Assembly (NCBI GenBank): GCA_026392415.1
Contig: JAPLCC010000049.1
Span: forward strand, 1-64,000
Direction of reading: 5' to 3'
DNA: 64,000 nucleotides
Origin: Propionibacteriales bacterium
Lineage (GTDB): Bacteria; Actinomycetota; Actinomycetes; Propionibacteriales; Nocardioidaceae
How positions within the stretch are numbered: the first letter of the stretch is position 1; every line of letters begins with the position of its first letter. The notes under the pieces were generated by a model, which ran no database searches, had not been told where the DNA came from, and saw nothing but the letters and a program-made list of their open reading frames with translations. The translations under genes and the position numbers were made by a program. Below, in pieces: positions 7,214 to 15,903 of this stretch.

Positions 7214-8170
7214 TCAGCGGACGTACGTCGTCCGCCACCGGTCGATCTCGGCGTACGCCGCCGCTCGCGGCCCGGATCGCGAGAGCACGACGTCGTGGAC
7301 GGCGCCCGCGATGGCCACGTAGGTCACGTGGTTGCCGATGGCGGTGGCCCAGCGGCGGATCTGGCGGACATCGAGCACGATGTCGGTGCTGTGGACGTCG
7401 TCGTTCATTCCTGACGGCGTGGAGCTGCGGTCCGAGGAGAGCACCAGCACCGGCACCGGCACGGACAGGCCGGACTGCACGCGGACGTGTCCCTGCCGGA
7501 TGGCGCGCAACCAGCCGAACCGGACCGGGAACGAGTCCACCGGCTTCCAGACCAGGTTGAACTCCCACTCGCCCTCGTGGTCGCGGTGCAGGCTGCGGAC
7601 GTAGTAGCCGCTGACGTTGCGTGGCAGCTCTCTCAGCGGCTGGCGCTGACCGACGCGTTCGAGTACGGCGTTCGCCACCGGCGTGCGCAGCAGGGCCTTG
7701 CCCTGGAGGTCGAGCCACGGGGAGTTGAGCAGCAGCCCGGCAAGCTCCTGGGGCTTGCGCGCATCGGCCCACAGCGCGACGACGAGTCCGCCGGTGGAGT
7801 GCCCGGAGAGGACCACGCGGGTGTGGCCGTCGCGTACGGTGATCCGCTCCCAGGCGGCATCCAGCTCCTCGAAGTACTCCTCGAGGTCGGAGACGTAGGT
7901 GGCTGACTGGTGCTCACGGATCGACCGGCCGTACTTGCGCAGGTCGAGGCCGTACACGTCGTGTCCGCGCTCGAGCCACCAGTCGGCGTACTGGGCGTGG
8001 AAGAAGTAGTCCGAGAATCCGTGGACGTGGAGCGTTGCCAGCTCCGTCGCCGTGTCCAGGCGTCGGCTCACCAGGGTGGCCACCACCTCGCCCTCGAAGT
8101 CGTCGTCGAGGGGCAGGGTCTCGGCGAGCCACGGCTCGCCGAGAATGTCTTCTTCCGGCGCGGCGCCCAT
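7214..8170 (-). CDS. Alpha/beta hydrolase (lysophospholipase-like)
   Basis: A 318-residue alpha/beta-hydrolase with the nucleophile elbow LSGHSTGGLV (Ser in GHSTGG), an oxyanion region HVHGFSDYFFH, and late acidic and His residues (LSSDRSS; GAVHDVVLS) fitting the Ser-Asp-His triad. The layout resembles monoacylglycerol lipase-like Hydrolase_4 proteins. The ATG at 8170 is preferred over the GTG at 8194 because GAGGAG lies about seven bases before it. No signal peptide; cytoplasmic esterase or lipase of unknown substrate. Confidence 0.82.
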   Translation of the reverse strand: MGAAPEEDILGEPWLAETLPLDDDFEGEVVATLVSRRLDTATELATLHVHGFSDYFFHAQYADWWLERGHDVYGLDLRKYGRSIREHQSATYVSDLEEYFEELDAAWERITVRDGHTRVVLSGHSTGGLVVALWADARKPQELAGLLLNSPWLDLQGKALLRTPVANAVLERVGQRQPLRELPRNVSGYYVRSLHRDHEGEWEFNLVWKPVDSFPVRFGWLRAIRQGHVRVQSGLSVPVPVLVLSSDRSSTPSGMNDDVHSTDIVLDVRQIRRWATAIGNHVTYVAIAGAVHDVVLSRSGPRAAAYAEIDRWRTTYVR

Positions 8171-8261
8171 GAGGCTCTCCTCGGTCAACAGCACGAGTGG
8201 GCGGACCCGGTCCGGCCAAGGGGGGTTGGTCGGACCGGGCCCGCGGCAAGGCTACCCTGCG

Positions 8262-8267
8262 TAGGCT
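8262..8267 (+). promoter_or_regulatory. Leaderless -10 box (TAGGCT) for the SpoIIE-type phosphatase
   Basis: TAGGCT ends six bases before the ATG at 8274 and only three before the GTG at 8271, favouring the ATG. Confidence 0.5.
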
Positions 8268-8273
8268 GGGGTG

Positions 8274-9023
8274 ATGGAGCAACCGCGTTCGGGCGCGCCG
8301 TCCGCAGCGGGCGGCGAACTGGCCGTGCTCGCGGAGCTCCGGGCCCGTCTGCAGGAGCGTGGGAAGGTGCCGCCGCTGCCTGTGGGCTGGAAGCACCAGT
8401 CCGCCATGCTGGCGGCTGAGGGATTCGACTACGGCGGCGACTTCATCGTGGCCAACATCGACCCCGACGGGCGAACGCTCCAGATGGTTCTGGTCGACGT
8501 GTGTGGCCACGGAGTCACGGCGGTGCCGGTCGCCCTCCAGTTCGCGGGCGCACTGCAGAGCCTGATCACCGTGGTCGACCCCGACGAGCTGCTCGGCGCA
8601 GCCAATGCCTACCTGTTGCGCCAACCGTCGGACGAGAGCTTCGCAACGGCGGTCCACGTGGAGGTGGAGCTGGATTCCGGCCGCTACTGGATCCGCAGTG
8701 CCGGCCACCCGCCGGCCCTGCGTTGGGTGCCGGCGCAGGAGCGCTGGGAGATCGACAATGCCCGGGGTACGGCGCTGGGGGTGTCCGAGACGCCCGAGGT
8801 CCACGACAGTGCCGGAGAGCTGGCTCCGGGAGAGGCGCTCCTGTTCTACACCGACGGTGTCGTCGAGTCCCGTTCGGCAGACATCGGCGAGGGCATCGAA
8901 TGGCTCCGTGAAACTGCTCGGACCGCCGTGCTCGCCGACTGGGAGGGCGCGGCTCGCCGCATCATCGATCTGGTGGCTCGCGGTGAGGACGACCGTGCGG
9001 TGCTGATCCTCCAGCGGACCTGA
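8274..9023 (+). CDS. PP2C-family SpoIIE-type serine phosphatase
   Basis: A 249-residue stand-alone phosphatase domain. The metal-binding landmarks are in order: GFDYGGDFI, VLVDVCGHGVTA, SAGHPPALRW, LLFYTDGVVESR and EDDRAVLILQR. No PAS, GAF, HAMP or membrane segment precedes it. Such proteins usually dephosphorylate anti-anti-sigma factors in partner-switching cascades (RsbU-like), but no anti-sigma or anti-anti-sigma gene is nearby. It is divergent from the alpha/beta hydrolase. Confidence 0.88.
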   Translation: MEQPRSGAPSAAGGELAVLAELRARLQERGKVPPLPVGWKHQSAMLAAEGFDYGGDFIVANIDPDGRTLQMVLVDVCGHGVTAVPVALQFAGALQSLITVVDPDELLGAANAYLLRQPSDESFATAVHVEVELDSGRYWIRSAGHPPALRWVPAQERWEIDNARGTALGVSETPEVHDSAGELAPGEALLFYTDGVVESRSADIGEGIEWLRETARTAVLADWEGAARRIIDLVARGEDDRAVLILQRT

Positions 9024-9121
9024 GCTCGTGGCGTCGCGGCGGCGGAATAGCGAGAGTCCGCGCCCGGTTGGAGATAGGTGACATGGCAACTGATTGGTCG
9101 GACAAGGAAGGGAAGCACGAC

Positions 9122-10216
9122 ATGGGCATCCAGATCGGCATTTTCAGCGTGGGAGACGTCACCGCTGACCCCACCACGGGGCGCACGCCGAGCGAGCACG
9201 AGCGGATCAAGGCCACGGTCGCGATCGCCAAGAAGGCCGAGGACGTCGGCCTCGACGTCTTCGCCACCGGGGAGCACCACAACCCGCCGTTCATCGCGTC
9301 CAACCCGACCGCGACCCTCGCCTACATCGGTGCGCAGACCGAGACGCTCCTGCTCTCGACGGCCACGACGCTCATCACGACGACGGACCCCGTGCTGATC
9401 GCCGAGGACTACGCCAAGATCCAGCACCTCACCGACGGTCGGGTCGATCTCATGCTCGGCCGGGGCAACACGGGCCCGGTCTACCCGTGGTTCGGCAAGG
9501 ACATCCGCCAGGGCATCAACCTCGCGATCGAGAACTACGCGCTGCTGCGCCGGCTCTGGTCCGAGGACGTCGTCGACTGGGAAGGCCGCTTCCGTACGCC
9601 GCTCCAGGGTTACGCCTCGACCCCGCGCCCGCTCGACGGCGTCGCTCCCTTCGTGTGGCACGGCTCGATCCGCAGCCCCGAGATCGCCGAACAGGCCGCC
9701 TACTACGGCGACGGCTACTTCCACAACCACATCTTCTGGCCGGCGTCGCACGCAGCGCAGATGGTGCAGCTCTACCGCGACCGGTTCGCGCACTACGGCC
9801 ACGGCACGCCCGAGCAGGCGATCGTCGGCCTCGGTGGTCAGATCTTCATGCGGAAGAACAGCCAGGACGCCATCAACGAGTTCCGACCGTACTTCGACAA
9901 CGCACCGGTCTACGGCCACGGCCCGTCACTGGAGGACTTCACCTCGCAGACGCCGCTGACGGTTGGCTCGCCGCAACAGGTGCTCGAGCGCACGCTGTCG
10001 TTCCGCGAGTACGCCGGCGACTACCAGCGCCAGCTGTTCCTCGTCGACCACGCCGGGCTCCCGCTCAAGACGGTTCTCGAGCAGCTGGACCTGCTCGGCG
10101 AGATCCTGCCCGCGATGCGCGCCGGATTCGCCGAGGGCCGGCCTGCCGACGTGCCGGATGCACCGACGCACGCCTCGGCGCTCGCAGCAAGGGAGAAGGA
10201 GGAGGTGACGGTCTGA
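9122..10216 (+). CDS. LLM flavin-dependent oxidoreductase, CE1758 family
   Basis: A 364-residue luciferase-like (TIM-barrel) monooxygenase: MGIQIGIFSVGDVT, then VGLDVFATGEHHNPPF and LTDGRVDLMLGRGNTGPVYPW, typical of the bacterial luciferase family using FMNH2. The next gene, overlapping TGATG, is an NAD(P)H:FMN reductase that would supply reduced flavin. This pair is known as the CE1758/CE1759 duo. I placed the start at 9122 (AAGGAAGGG upstream) instead of the track's 9068, because the extra residues look unconserved. Confidence 0.87.
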   Translation: MGIQIGIFSVGDVTADPTTGRTPSEHERIKATVAIAKKAEDVGLDVFATGEHHNPPFIASNPTATLAYIGAQTETLLLSTATTLITTTDPVLIAEDYAKIQHLTDGRVDLMLGRGNTGPVYPWFGKDIRQGINLAIENYALLRRLWSEDVVDWEGRFRTPLQGYASTPRPLDGVAPFVWHGSIRSPEIAEQAAYYGDGYFHNHIFWPASHAAQMVQLYRDRFAHYGHGTPEQAIVGLGGQIFMRKNSQDAINEFRPYFDNAPVYGHGPSLEDFTSQTPLTVGSPQQVLERTLSFREYAGDYQRQLFLVDHAGLPLKTVLEQLDLLGEILPAMRAGFAEGRPADVPDAPTHASALAAREKEEVTV

Positions 10217-10878
10217 TGACGCCCATCAACCGCGACCACCGGCGCGTGGTGATCGTGTCGGCCGGACTGTCGGTTCCGTCCTCGACCCGCCTTCTCGCCG
10301 ACAACCTCGGTGCTGCGACGGCACGGGCGATCGCGGCACGCGGCGAGGAGGTCGACATCCAGCACGTCGAGCTGCGGCCGCTGGCCCACGCCCTCGCTGA
10401 CCACCTGTTGACCGGTTTCCCTGCCACCGAGCTGGCTGCTGCACTCGACGCAGTGAGCCACGCCGAGGGGGTCATCGTCGTCACGCCGGTGTTCTCGGCG
10501 TCGTACTCCGGACTGTTCAAGACGTTCTTCGACGTCCTGGAGCCCGGTGCCCTCGACGGGACTCCGGTGCTGGTCGCGGCCACTGCCGGCACAGCACGCC
10601 ACAGCCTCGTCCTGGACCACGCGTTGCGCCCGTTGTTCGCCTACCTCCGCGCCGTCGTCGTGCCGACCGGAGTCTTCGCCGCGAGCGAGGACTTCGGGTC
10701 CACCGCCGACGGATCGCTGGACAAGCGCGTGGAACGCGCGGCCTCCGAGCTGGCCGTCCTGGTGAGTGGCGCCACCGCTCCTGCACCAGCACTGCGCCGG
10801 ACCCCGGCCGACGAGTTCGCGGCACCGACACCCTTCGAGCAGCTGCTGCGCGAGGCTGGGGGCGACGCAGTCCGCTGA
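10216..10878 (+). CDS. NAD(P)H-dependent FMN reductase, CE1759 family
   Basis: A 220-residue flavodoxin-fold reductase: RRVVIVSAGLSVPSSTRLLADNL with the phosphate-binding S-x-x-S-x-T loop, and TPVFSASYSGLFKTFFDVLEPGALDGTPVLVAATAG around the flavin. It begins in the TGATG overlap with the LLM oxidoreductase and almost certainly delivers FMNH2 to it. The last ~45 residues are a charged extension without obvious motif. The real product starts MTPINRDHRR; the longer track ORF from 9487 is a shadow of the LLM gene. Confidence 0.87.
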   Translation: MTPINRDHRRVVIVSAGLSVPSSTRLLADNLGAATARAIAARGEEVDIQHVELRPLAHALADHLLTGFPATELAAALDAVSHAEGVIVVTPVFSASYSGLFKTFFDVLEPGALDGTPVLVAATAGTARHSLVLDHALRPLFAYLRAVVVPTGVFAASEDFGSTADGSLDKRVERAASELAVLVSGATAPAPALRRTPADEFAAPTPFEQLLREAGGDAVR

Positions 10879-10891
10879 CGGCGTCGCGGCG

Positions 10892-10913
10892 GTGGCACGA
10901 TGTCGTGTGCCAC
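10892..10913. terminator. Hairpin between the flavin pair and the acyl-CoA dehydrogenase gene
   Basis: GTGGCAC, an eight-base loop, then GTGCCAC: a perfect 7-bp inverted repeat 13 bases after the FMN reductase stop. No T-tract follows, so it could be a weak terminator, an RNA processing site or an operator for the gene at 10946. Confidence 0.35.
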
Positions 10914-10945
10914 GCGGTCGCCGGACCGCCCGTGAGAGGAGTGTC

Positions 10946-12097
10946 ATGCGTCGCACCGTCTTCGCCGAGGAGCACGAGGACTTCCGGAAGACCTTCCGGT
11001 CCTTCCTGGAAGCCGAGGTCGTTCCCCACTACCAGGAGTGGTACGACGCTGGCATCGTCCCGCGGGACCTCTACCGCAAGCTGGGGGACCTGGGCATCTT
11101 CGGGATCGAGGTCCCCGAGGAGTACGGCGGTGCCGGAATCGAATCGTTCAAGTACTCCGCCATCCTCACCGAGGAAGCGACGCGCGCCGGAATCCAGCTC
11201 GGTGGGTCCAGCGTCCACGTCGAGCTCTGCCTGCCGTACCTGTTGAAGCTCGGCACCGAGGAGCAGCTGCGCCGCTGGATGCCCGGCTTCGTTTCCGGTG
11301 AGCAGATGTTCGCCATCGCGATGACCGAGCCCGGCACCGGCTCGGACCTCGCGGGAATGCGGACGACCGCCAAGCGGGACGGCGACGCGTACGTCCTCAA
11401 CGGGGCCAAGACATTCATCACCGGCGGTGTGCTGGCCGACCGCGTCATCGTGTGCGCCCGGACTTCCCCGCCCCTGGAGAACAACCGGCGCTTCGGGATC
11501 TCGCTGTTCGCCGTCGACACCAAGTCGGCCGGCTACGAGGTCGGCCGCAAGCTCGACAAGATCGGGCTGCGCACTTCCGACACGGCCGAACTCTCCTTCA
11601 CCGATGTCCGGATCCCGGCCGAGGACCTCCTGGGCGAGGAGAACGAAGGCTTCAGCTACCTCGGCCAGAACCTCCCGCAGGAGCGGCTCGGCATCGCCTA
11701 CGGCGCCTACGCGCAGGCGGCAGCCGCGATCCGCTTCACGCTGGCCTATGTCGCCGAGCGGGTCGTCTTCGGCGCCCCTGTTGCCTCGTTCCAGAACACG
11801 AAATTCGAGCTCGCGGCTTGCCAGGCCGAGGTCGACGCGGCACAGGCTGTCGTGGACCGGGCCATGGAGGCGCACGACAACGGAGACCTGACGGCGGTCG
11901 ATGCCGCCTCGGCGAAGCTGTTCTGCACCGAGGTCGCTGGACGCGTCATCGACCGCTGCCTCCAGCTGCACGGAGGCTACGGCTACATGAACGAGTACCC
12001 GATCGCCCGCCTGTACGCCGACACCCGGGTCACCCGGATCTACGGCGGCACCTCCGAGGTGATGAAGCTGATCATCGCCAAGCAGATGGGCCTCTAG
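10946..12097 (+). CDS. Acyl-CoA dehydrogenase
   Basis: A 383-residue FAD enzyme oxidising an acyl-CoA to the 2,3-enoyl-CoA. Landmarks: YGGAGIESFKYSAILTEEATRAG, the flavin-binding FAIAMTEPGTGSDLAGMRTTA and NGAKTFITGG, and the C-terminal LHGGYGYMNEYPIARLYADTRVTRIYGGTSEVMKLIIAKQMGL. Length is normal for the family. The SD GAGAGGAG lies before the ATG at 10946, so the track ORF from 10766 is too long. The chain length or branched substrate cannot be told. Confidence 0.9.
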   Translation: MRRTVFAEEHEDFRKTFRSFLEAEVVPHYQEWYDAGIVPRDLYRKLGDLGIFGIEVPEEYGGAGIESFKYSAILTEEATRAGIQLGGSSVHVELCLPYLLKLGTEEQLRRWMPGFVSGEQMFAIAMTEPGTGSDLAGMRTTAKRDGDAYVLNGAKTFITGGVLADRVIVCARTSPPLENNRRFGISLFAVDTKSAGYEVGRKLDKIGLRTSDTAELSFTDVRIPAEDLLGEENEGFSYLGQNLPQERLGIAYGAYAQAAAAIRFTLAYVAERVVFGAPVASFQNTKFELAACQAEVDAAQAVVDRAMEAHDNGDLTAVDAASAKLFCTEVAGRVIDRCLQLHGGYGYMNEYPIARLYADTRVTRIYGGTSEVMKLIIAKQMGL

Positions 12098-12101
12098 ACC
12101 G

Positions 12102-12629
12102 TCAGAAGGCGTAGGTCCCCGTGATGATCGCGCGACCGAGGGTCTTGAAGGCGAGGTTGAAGCCGACCACGGCCGGCGTCGCGTCCGCATCGACGCCCAG
12201 CTTCGGCTCCTTCACGGCGTGCACGACGAAGAAGTAGCGGTGCACCTGGTCGCCCTCGGGCGGTGCGGCTCCGCCGAACTCGGCGGCACCGAAGTCGTTG
12301 CGCACGTGGAAGGCCCCGTCCGGCAAGGTGGCGTCGGAGTCACCCGCGCCCGCCGGGAGGCTGGTCACGTCACCCGGGATGTCGACGACGACCCAGTGCC
12401 AGAAGCCGCTCGGGATCGGGGCGTCCGGGTCGAAGCAGGTGACCACGTAGCTCTGCGTGCCCTCGGGTCCGGGCTCCCAGGTGAGCTCCGGTGAAGTGTT
12501 GCCGGCGGCGTACACCTGCGATTGCGTGAGTGGCTGCCCGTCGATCACGTCGGTGCTCGTCACCCGGAAGGCCGGGACAGCAGGTAGCAGGGGATAGGGG
12601 TCGGGGGTCACGGGACGCTCGAGAGTCAT
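12102..12629 (-). CDS. YbhB/YbcL family PEBP (Raf kinase inhibitor-like) protein
   Basis: A 175-residue phosphatidylethanolamine-binding-protein fold. The ligand-pocket motif is [24 protein letters not shown] (the D-P-D-A-P and H-W signatures), with [32 protein letters not shown] following. No signal peptide is seen, so this is the cytosolic form. The cellular role of bacterial members is unclear. A TAACTT box lies seven bases before the ATG. It converges with the acyl-CoA dehydrogenase gene four bases away. Confidence 0.9.
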   Translation of the reverse strand: MTLERPVTPDPYPLLPAVPAFRVTSTDVIDGQPLTQSQVYAAGNTSPELTWEPGPEGTQSYVVTCFDPDAPIPSGFWHWVVVDIPGDVTSLPAGAGDSDATLPDGAFHVRNDFGAAEFGGAAPPEGDQVHRYFFVVHAVKEPKLGVDADATPAVVGFNLAFKTLGRAIITGTYAF

Positions 12630-12636
12630 GCCCTCG

Positions 12637-12642
12637 AAGTTA
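12637..12642 (-). promoter_or_regulatory. Leaderless -10 box (TAACTT) for the PEBP gene
   Basis: TAACTT on the minus strand, seven bases before the ATG at 12629. Confidence 0.5.
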
Positions 12643-12700
12643 GTCCGCGAATTGGCCCCGTGTCACAGCCCGGGCAGTGCGTCGCGGGAGAATGGTCCGT

Positions 12701-13933
12701 GTGAGTGACTTTCCGCCGTACCCGTCCGGTCTGCGCCTTGCCGGGCGCCGTGTTCTCGTCGTCGGCGGTGGTCACGTTGCGCAGCGCCGCGTTCCGCAGC
12801 TGATCGCGGTCGGGGCGGACGTCGTGGTCGTCTCACCCGAGGTCACCATGGCGATCGAGGGGTTCGTCGGATCGGGCGAGATCACCTGGCACGAGCGCCC
12901 GTTCGAGGACACGGACCTGGACGGGGCCTGGTACGTCATCGCCGTGACCGACGACCGTGCGGTCAACGACCACGTCTCGGCCCTGTGCGAGGCACAGCGC
13001 ATCTTCTGCGTCCGGTCGGACGACGCCACACTCGGGACCGCCTGGACGCCGGCCGTCGGCCGCGAGGCCGGCATCACGATCGCGGTCGTGGGCAACCGCG
13101 ACCCGAGGCGCTCGGTGGCCGTGCGCGACGAGATCCTGGCAGGCCTGCGCGATGGCACCATTGCCGCGCCGCACCACCGCGAAGGACTTCCCGAGCGCAC
13201 CCCCGGGGTGACCCTGGTCGGCGGCGGCCCCGGCGACCCGGAGCTGATCTCGATCGCGGGCCGCAAGGCACTGATGGCCGCGGACGTCGTGGTGGCCGAC
13301 CGGCTCGCGCCGCGGGAGCTGCTGGGTGACCTGCCGTCGGACGTGGAGCTGATCGACGTCTCCAAGCTGCCCCGCGGCCGCTCGGCCCAGCAGGAGGAGA
13401 TCAACCGCGTCATCGTCGATCGCGCCCTCGCCGGCAAGCGAGTGGTGCGCTTCAAGGGCGGTGACAACTTCGTCTTCGGCCGTGGCTACGAGGAGATCCT
13501 CGCCTGCCGCGAAGCAGGTGTCCCCGTCACCGTGATCCCCGGGCTGACCTCCCCGGTCGCGGTGCCGGCCATCGCCGGCATCCCGGTGACGCACCGCGGC
13601 ATCACCCACGAGTTCAGCGTCGTCTCCGGCCACCTGCCACCCGGCCACCCCGAGTCGCTCGTCAACTACGCGGCTCTCGGCGCGATGCAGGGCACCGTCG
13701 TGCTGATGATGGGGGTCGAGAACGCACCGAAGATCGCCGAGGCGCTCATCGCTGGCGGCCGCCCCGACACGCTGCCGGTCGCGGTGATCTGCGACGGGAC
13801 GATGCCGACCCAGCGCACGGTGCTGGCCACGCTCGGCACCCTTGCGAGCCGGCTCGCCGAGGAGTCGGTCAAGCCACCCGCGATCATCGTGATCGGCGAG
13901 GTCGTCGCGGTCGCCCATCCCGACGCCTTCTGA
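12701..13933 (+). CDS. cobA: Fused siroheme synthase: precorrin-2 dehydrogenase/uroporphyrinogen-III C-methyltransferase
   Basis: About 410 residues. The N-terminal third is a Rossmann precorrin-2 dehydrogenase (LAGRRVLVVGGGHVAQRRVPQLI, then AVTDDRAVNDHV). The rest is a SUMT methyltransferase with TLVGGGPGDPELISIAGRKAL, VRFKGGDNFVFGRGYEEILAC and the GITHEFSVVSGH loop. Together they convert uroporphyrinogen III to sirohydrochlorin precursors for siroheme and cobalamin, the latter fitting the cobalamin-dependent MetH in this window. Mycobacterial CysG has the same fusion and length. The start is uncertain: GTG at 12701 has GGGAG ten bases upstream; ATG at 12692 would sit on it. Confidence 0.9.
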   Translation: MSDFPPYPSGLRLAGRRVLVVGGGHVAQRRVPQLIAVGADVVVVSPEVTMAIEGFVGSGEITWHERPFEDTDLDGAWYVIAVTDDRAVNDHVSALCEAQRIFCVRSDDATLGTAWTPAVGREAGITIAVVGNRDPRRSVAVRDEILAGLRDGTIAAPHHREGLPERTPGVTLVGGGPGDPELISIAGRKALMAADVVVADRLAPRELLGDLPSDVELIDVSKLPRGRSAQQEEINRVIVDRALAGKRVVRFKGGDNFVFGRGYEEILACREAGVPVTVIPGLTSPVAVPAIAGIPVTHRGITHEFSVVSGHLPPGHPESLVNYAALGAMQGTVVLMMGVENAPKIAEALIAGGRPDTLPVAVICDGTMPTQRTVLATLGTLASRLAEESVKPPAIIVIGEVVAVAHPDAF

Positions 13934-13940
13934 GGTAGCC

Positions 13941-14744
13941 GTGGCTGAGCTGATCGAGATCACCGAGGCCGACGACCCACGGCTCGGCGACTACCGCGAC
14001 CTGCGCGACGTCGAGCTGCGCAAGCACCTCGAGGCCGAGCACGGGCTGTTCCTCGCCGAAGGCGAGAAGGTCGTACGCCGGGCCGTCGAGGCAGGCTTCA
14101 CGGCGCGTTCGTTCCTGATGGCGCCGCGGTGGCTCGACGGGCTGGCCGACGTGCTCGACCGCTCGGACGCCCCCTGCTTCGTGGTGGCGGAGGACCTCGC
14201 GGAGGAAGTGACTGGCTTCCATGTGCACCGCGGCGCCCTGGCCTCCCTCGAACGCCGCCCGCTGCTGTCGGTCGAGGAGGTTCTCGACGGTGCACGCTCG
14301 GTCCTCGTGCTCGAGGACATCGTCGACCACACCAACGTCGGCGCGATCCTGCGGTCCGGGGCAGCTTTCGAGTTCGACGCCGTTCTCCTCGCCCCGCGCT
14401 GCGCGGACCCGCTCTATCGACGGTCGATCAAGGTTGCGATGGGCGCGGTGTTCACGATGCCGTGGACCCGCGTTCCCGACTGGTACGACGCCCTGCCTGC
14501 CCTGGGTCGCGCCGGCTTCACGACCGTGGCGATGACGCTCGCACCGGACGCCGTACCGATCGAGGAAGCGGTGCACGGGCTGGACAAGGTGGCACTGGTC
14601 CTCGGCTCGGAGGGGCACGGACTGTCCGCCCGCTGGGAGGAATCGGCGGACCGCCGCGCAATCATCCCGATGGCCGCCGGAATCGATTCGCTCAACGTCG
14701 CAGCGGCCACGGCGGTCGCTTGCTACGTCACCGCGCGACGCTGA
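13941..14744 (+). CDS. TrmH/SpoU family RNA 2'-O-methyltransferase
   Basis: A 267-residue SPOUT enzyme with an N-terminal substrate-binding part (LRDVELRKHLEAEHGLFLAEGEKVVRRAVEAG, the L30e-like domain) and the knotted SAM domain: DIVDHTNVGAILRSGAAF (motif 1 N-x-G-x-x-R), LVLGSEGHGLS (motif 2) and IPMAAGIDSLNVAAATAVACY (motif 3). It methylates a ribose 2'-OH in rRNA or tRNA; the target is not predictable. GTG start seven bases after the siroheme synthase stop. Confidence 0.9.
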   Translation: MAELIEITEADDPRLGDYRDLRDVELRKHLEAEHGLFLAEGEKVVRRAVEAGFTARSFLMAPRWLDGLADVLDRSDAPCFVVAEDLAEEVTGFHVHRGALASLERRPLLSVEEVLDGARSVLVLEDIVDHTNVGAILRSGAAFEFDAVLLAPRCADPLYRRSIKVAMGAVFTMPWTRVPDWYDALPALGRAGFTTVAMTLAPDAVPIEEAVHGLDKVALVLGSEGHGLSARWEESADRRAIIPMAAGIDSLNVAAATAVACYVTARR

Positions 14745-14780
14745 CACGGTGTAGCACTTTCTTCCGCGGCTGGTGGGGCC

Positions 14781-14786
14781 TAACCT
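14781..14786 (+). promoter_or_regulatory. Leaderless -10 box (TAACCT) for the 14793 gene
   Basis: TAACCT six bases before the ATG at 14793. Confidence 0.55.
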
Positions 14787-14792
14787 CCACCC

Positions 14793-15902
14793 ATGGCGAA
14801 TGAGAACACGTTCTACTCTCGGGTCCCGGTCGTGGTCTGGGGAACCGGCAACATGGGGCGCGCTTCCATCCGCGCCGTTGCAGCACACCCCGACCTCGAG
14901 CTGACGGCGGTGATCGTGGCCGACGAGGCGAAGCAGGGCCGCGACGCCGGCGACCTGGCCGAGCTCGGCCGGACGCTCGACGTGGCCGCGACCCGCGACA
15001 TCGACGCGGCCCTCTCGACCCTGGGTGGCGGGGGAGCGGTGGCGTACGCGGCCTCCGGCGAACTCCGCCCCGACGAGGCGGCGCTCGACATCGCCCGCGC
15101 ACTCAGCGGCGGCGCGGTCGTCGTCACCCCCTCGATCTACGCCCTCTACGACCACCGCAGCGCGCCCGCCGAACTGCGAGAGCCACTGGAGAAGGCATGC
15201 GCCGAAGGCGGCACCGCCCTGTTCGTGAGCGGCATCGACCCGGGTTGGGGGAACGACCTCCTTCCGGCTCTTGTCAGCGGGCTCTCCTCGGAGATCGACC
15301 AGATTCGCTGCCAGGAGATCTTCGACTACTCGACGTACGACGCGGAGGAGTCCGTCCGCTACATCGTCGGCATGGGTCAGCCGATGGACTACGAACCGAT
15401 GATGGTCGCACCGGGGATCCCCTCCATGGTGTGGGGCGGCCAGGTCCGCCTGATCGCCCGTGCACTCGGCGTCGAGGTCGACGAGCTCCGCGAGACCGTG
15501 GACCGGAGGGCACTCGACGCGGACGTCACGACCGCGCTGGGCGTCTTCCACGCCGGCACCCAGGGCGCGTTGCGCTTCGAGGTGCAGGGCATCGTGGCAG
15601 GAGAGCCGCGGATCGTGATCGAGCACGTCACCCGGATCACCGCGTCCTGCGCCTACGAATGGCCGATGCCGCCCGACGGCGGCGACGGAGCGCACCGGGT
15701 GATCATCGAGGGCCGGCCACGGATCGAGATCAACGTGGAGGCCACCGACGAAGGCGGCAACCGGGCCGCGGGCGGCAACGCCACCGCAGCCAACCGACTC
15801 GTCAACGCCATTCCGTGGCTGCGCGGCGCGACGCCGGGCCTGTACGACGGCCTCGAGGTGCCCCTGACTCCGAGCGTGCATCTGCGCGGCGAGAGGAACT
15901 GA
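14793..15902 (+). CDS. Dihydrodipicolinate reductase-like NAD(P)-dependent dehydrogenase
   Basis: A 369-residue protein with an N-terminal Rossmann motif (VPVVVWGTGNMGRASIRAVAAHPDLEL) and the DapB-N-like fold. The remainder resembles 2,4-diaminopentanoate dehydrogenase-type enzymes (FVSGIDPGWGNDLLPALVSG, DYSTYDAEESVRYIVGMGQPMDYEP). The true substrate is unknown; it is not DapB, which is shorter and lacks these segments. The next gene begins one base after its stop and encodes a CMD-family protein, so the two likely share a catabolic pathway. Confidence 0.78.
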   Translation: MANENTFYSRVPVVVWGTGNMGRASIRAVAAHPDLELTAVIVADEAKQGRDAGDLAELGRTLDVAATRDIDAALSTLGGGGAVAYAASGELRPDEAALDIARALSGGAVVVTPSIYALYDHRSAPAELREPLEKACAEGGTALFVSGIDPGWGNDLLPALVSGLSSEIDQIRCQEIFDYSTYDAEESVRYIVGMGQPMDYEPMMVAPGIPSMVWGGQVRLIARALGVEVDELRETVDRRALDADVTTALGVFHAGTQGALRFEVQGIVAGEPRIVIEHVTRITASCAYEWPMPPDGGDGAHRVIIEGRPRIEINVEATDEGGNRAAGGNATAANRLVNAIPWLRGATPGLYDGLEVPLTPSVHLRGERN

Positions 15903-15903
15903 C

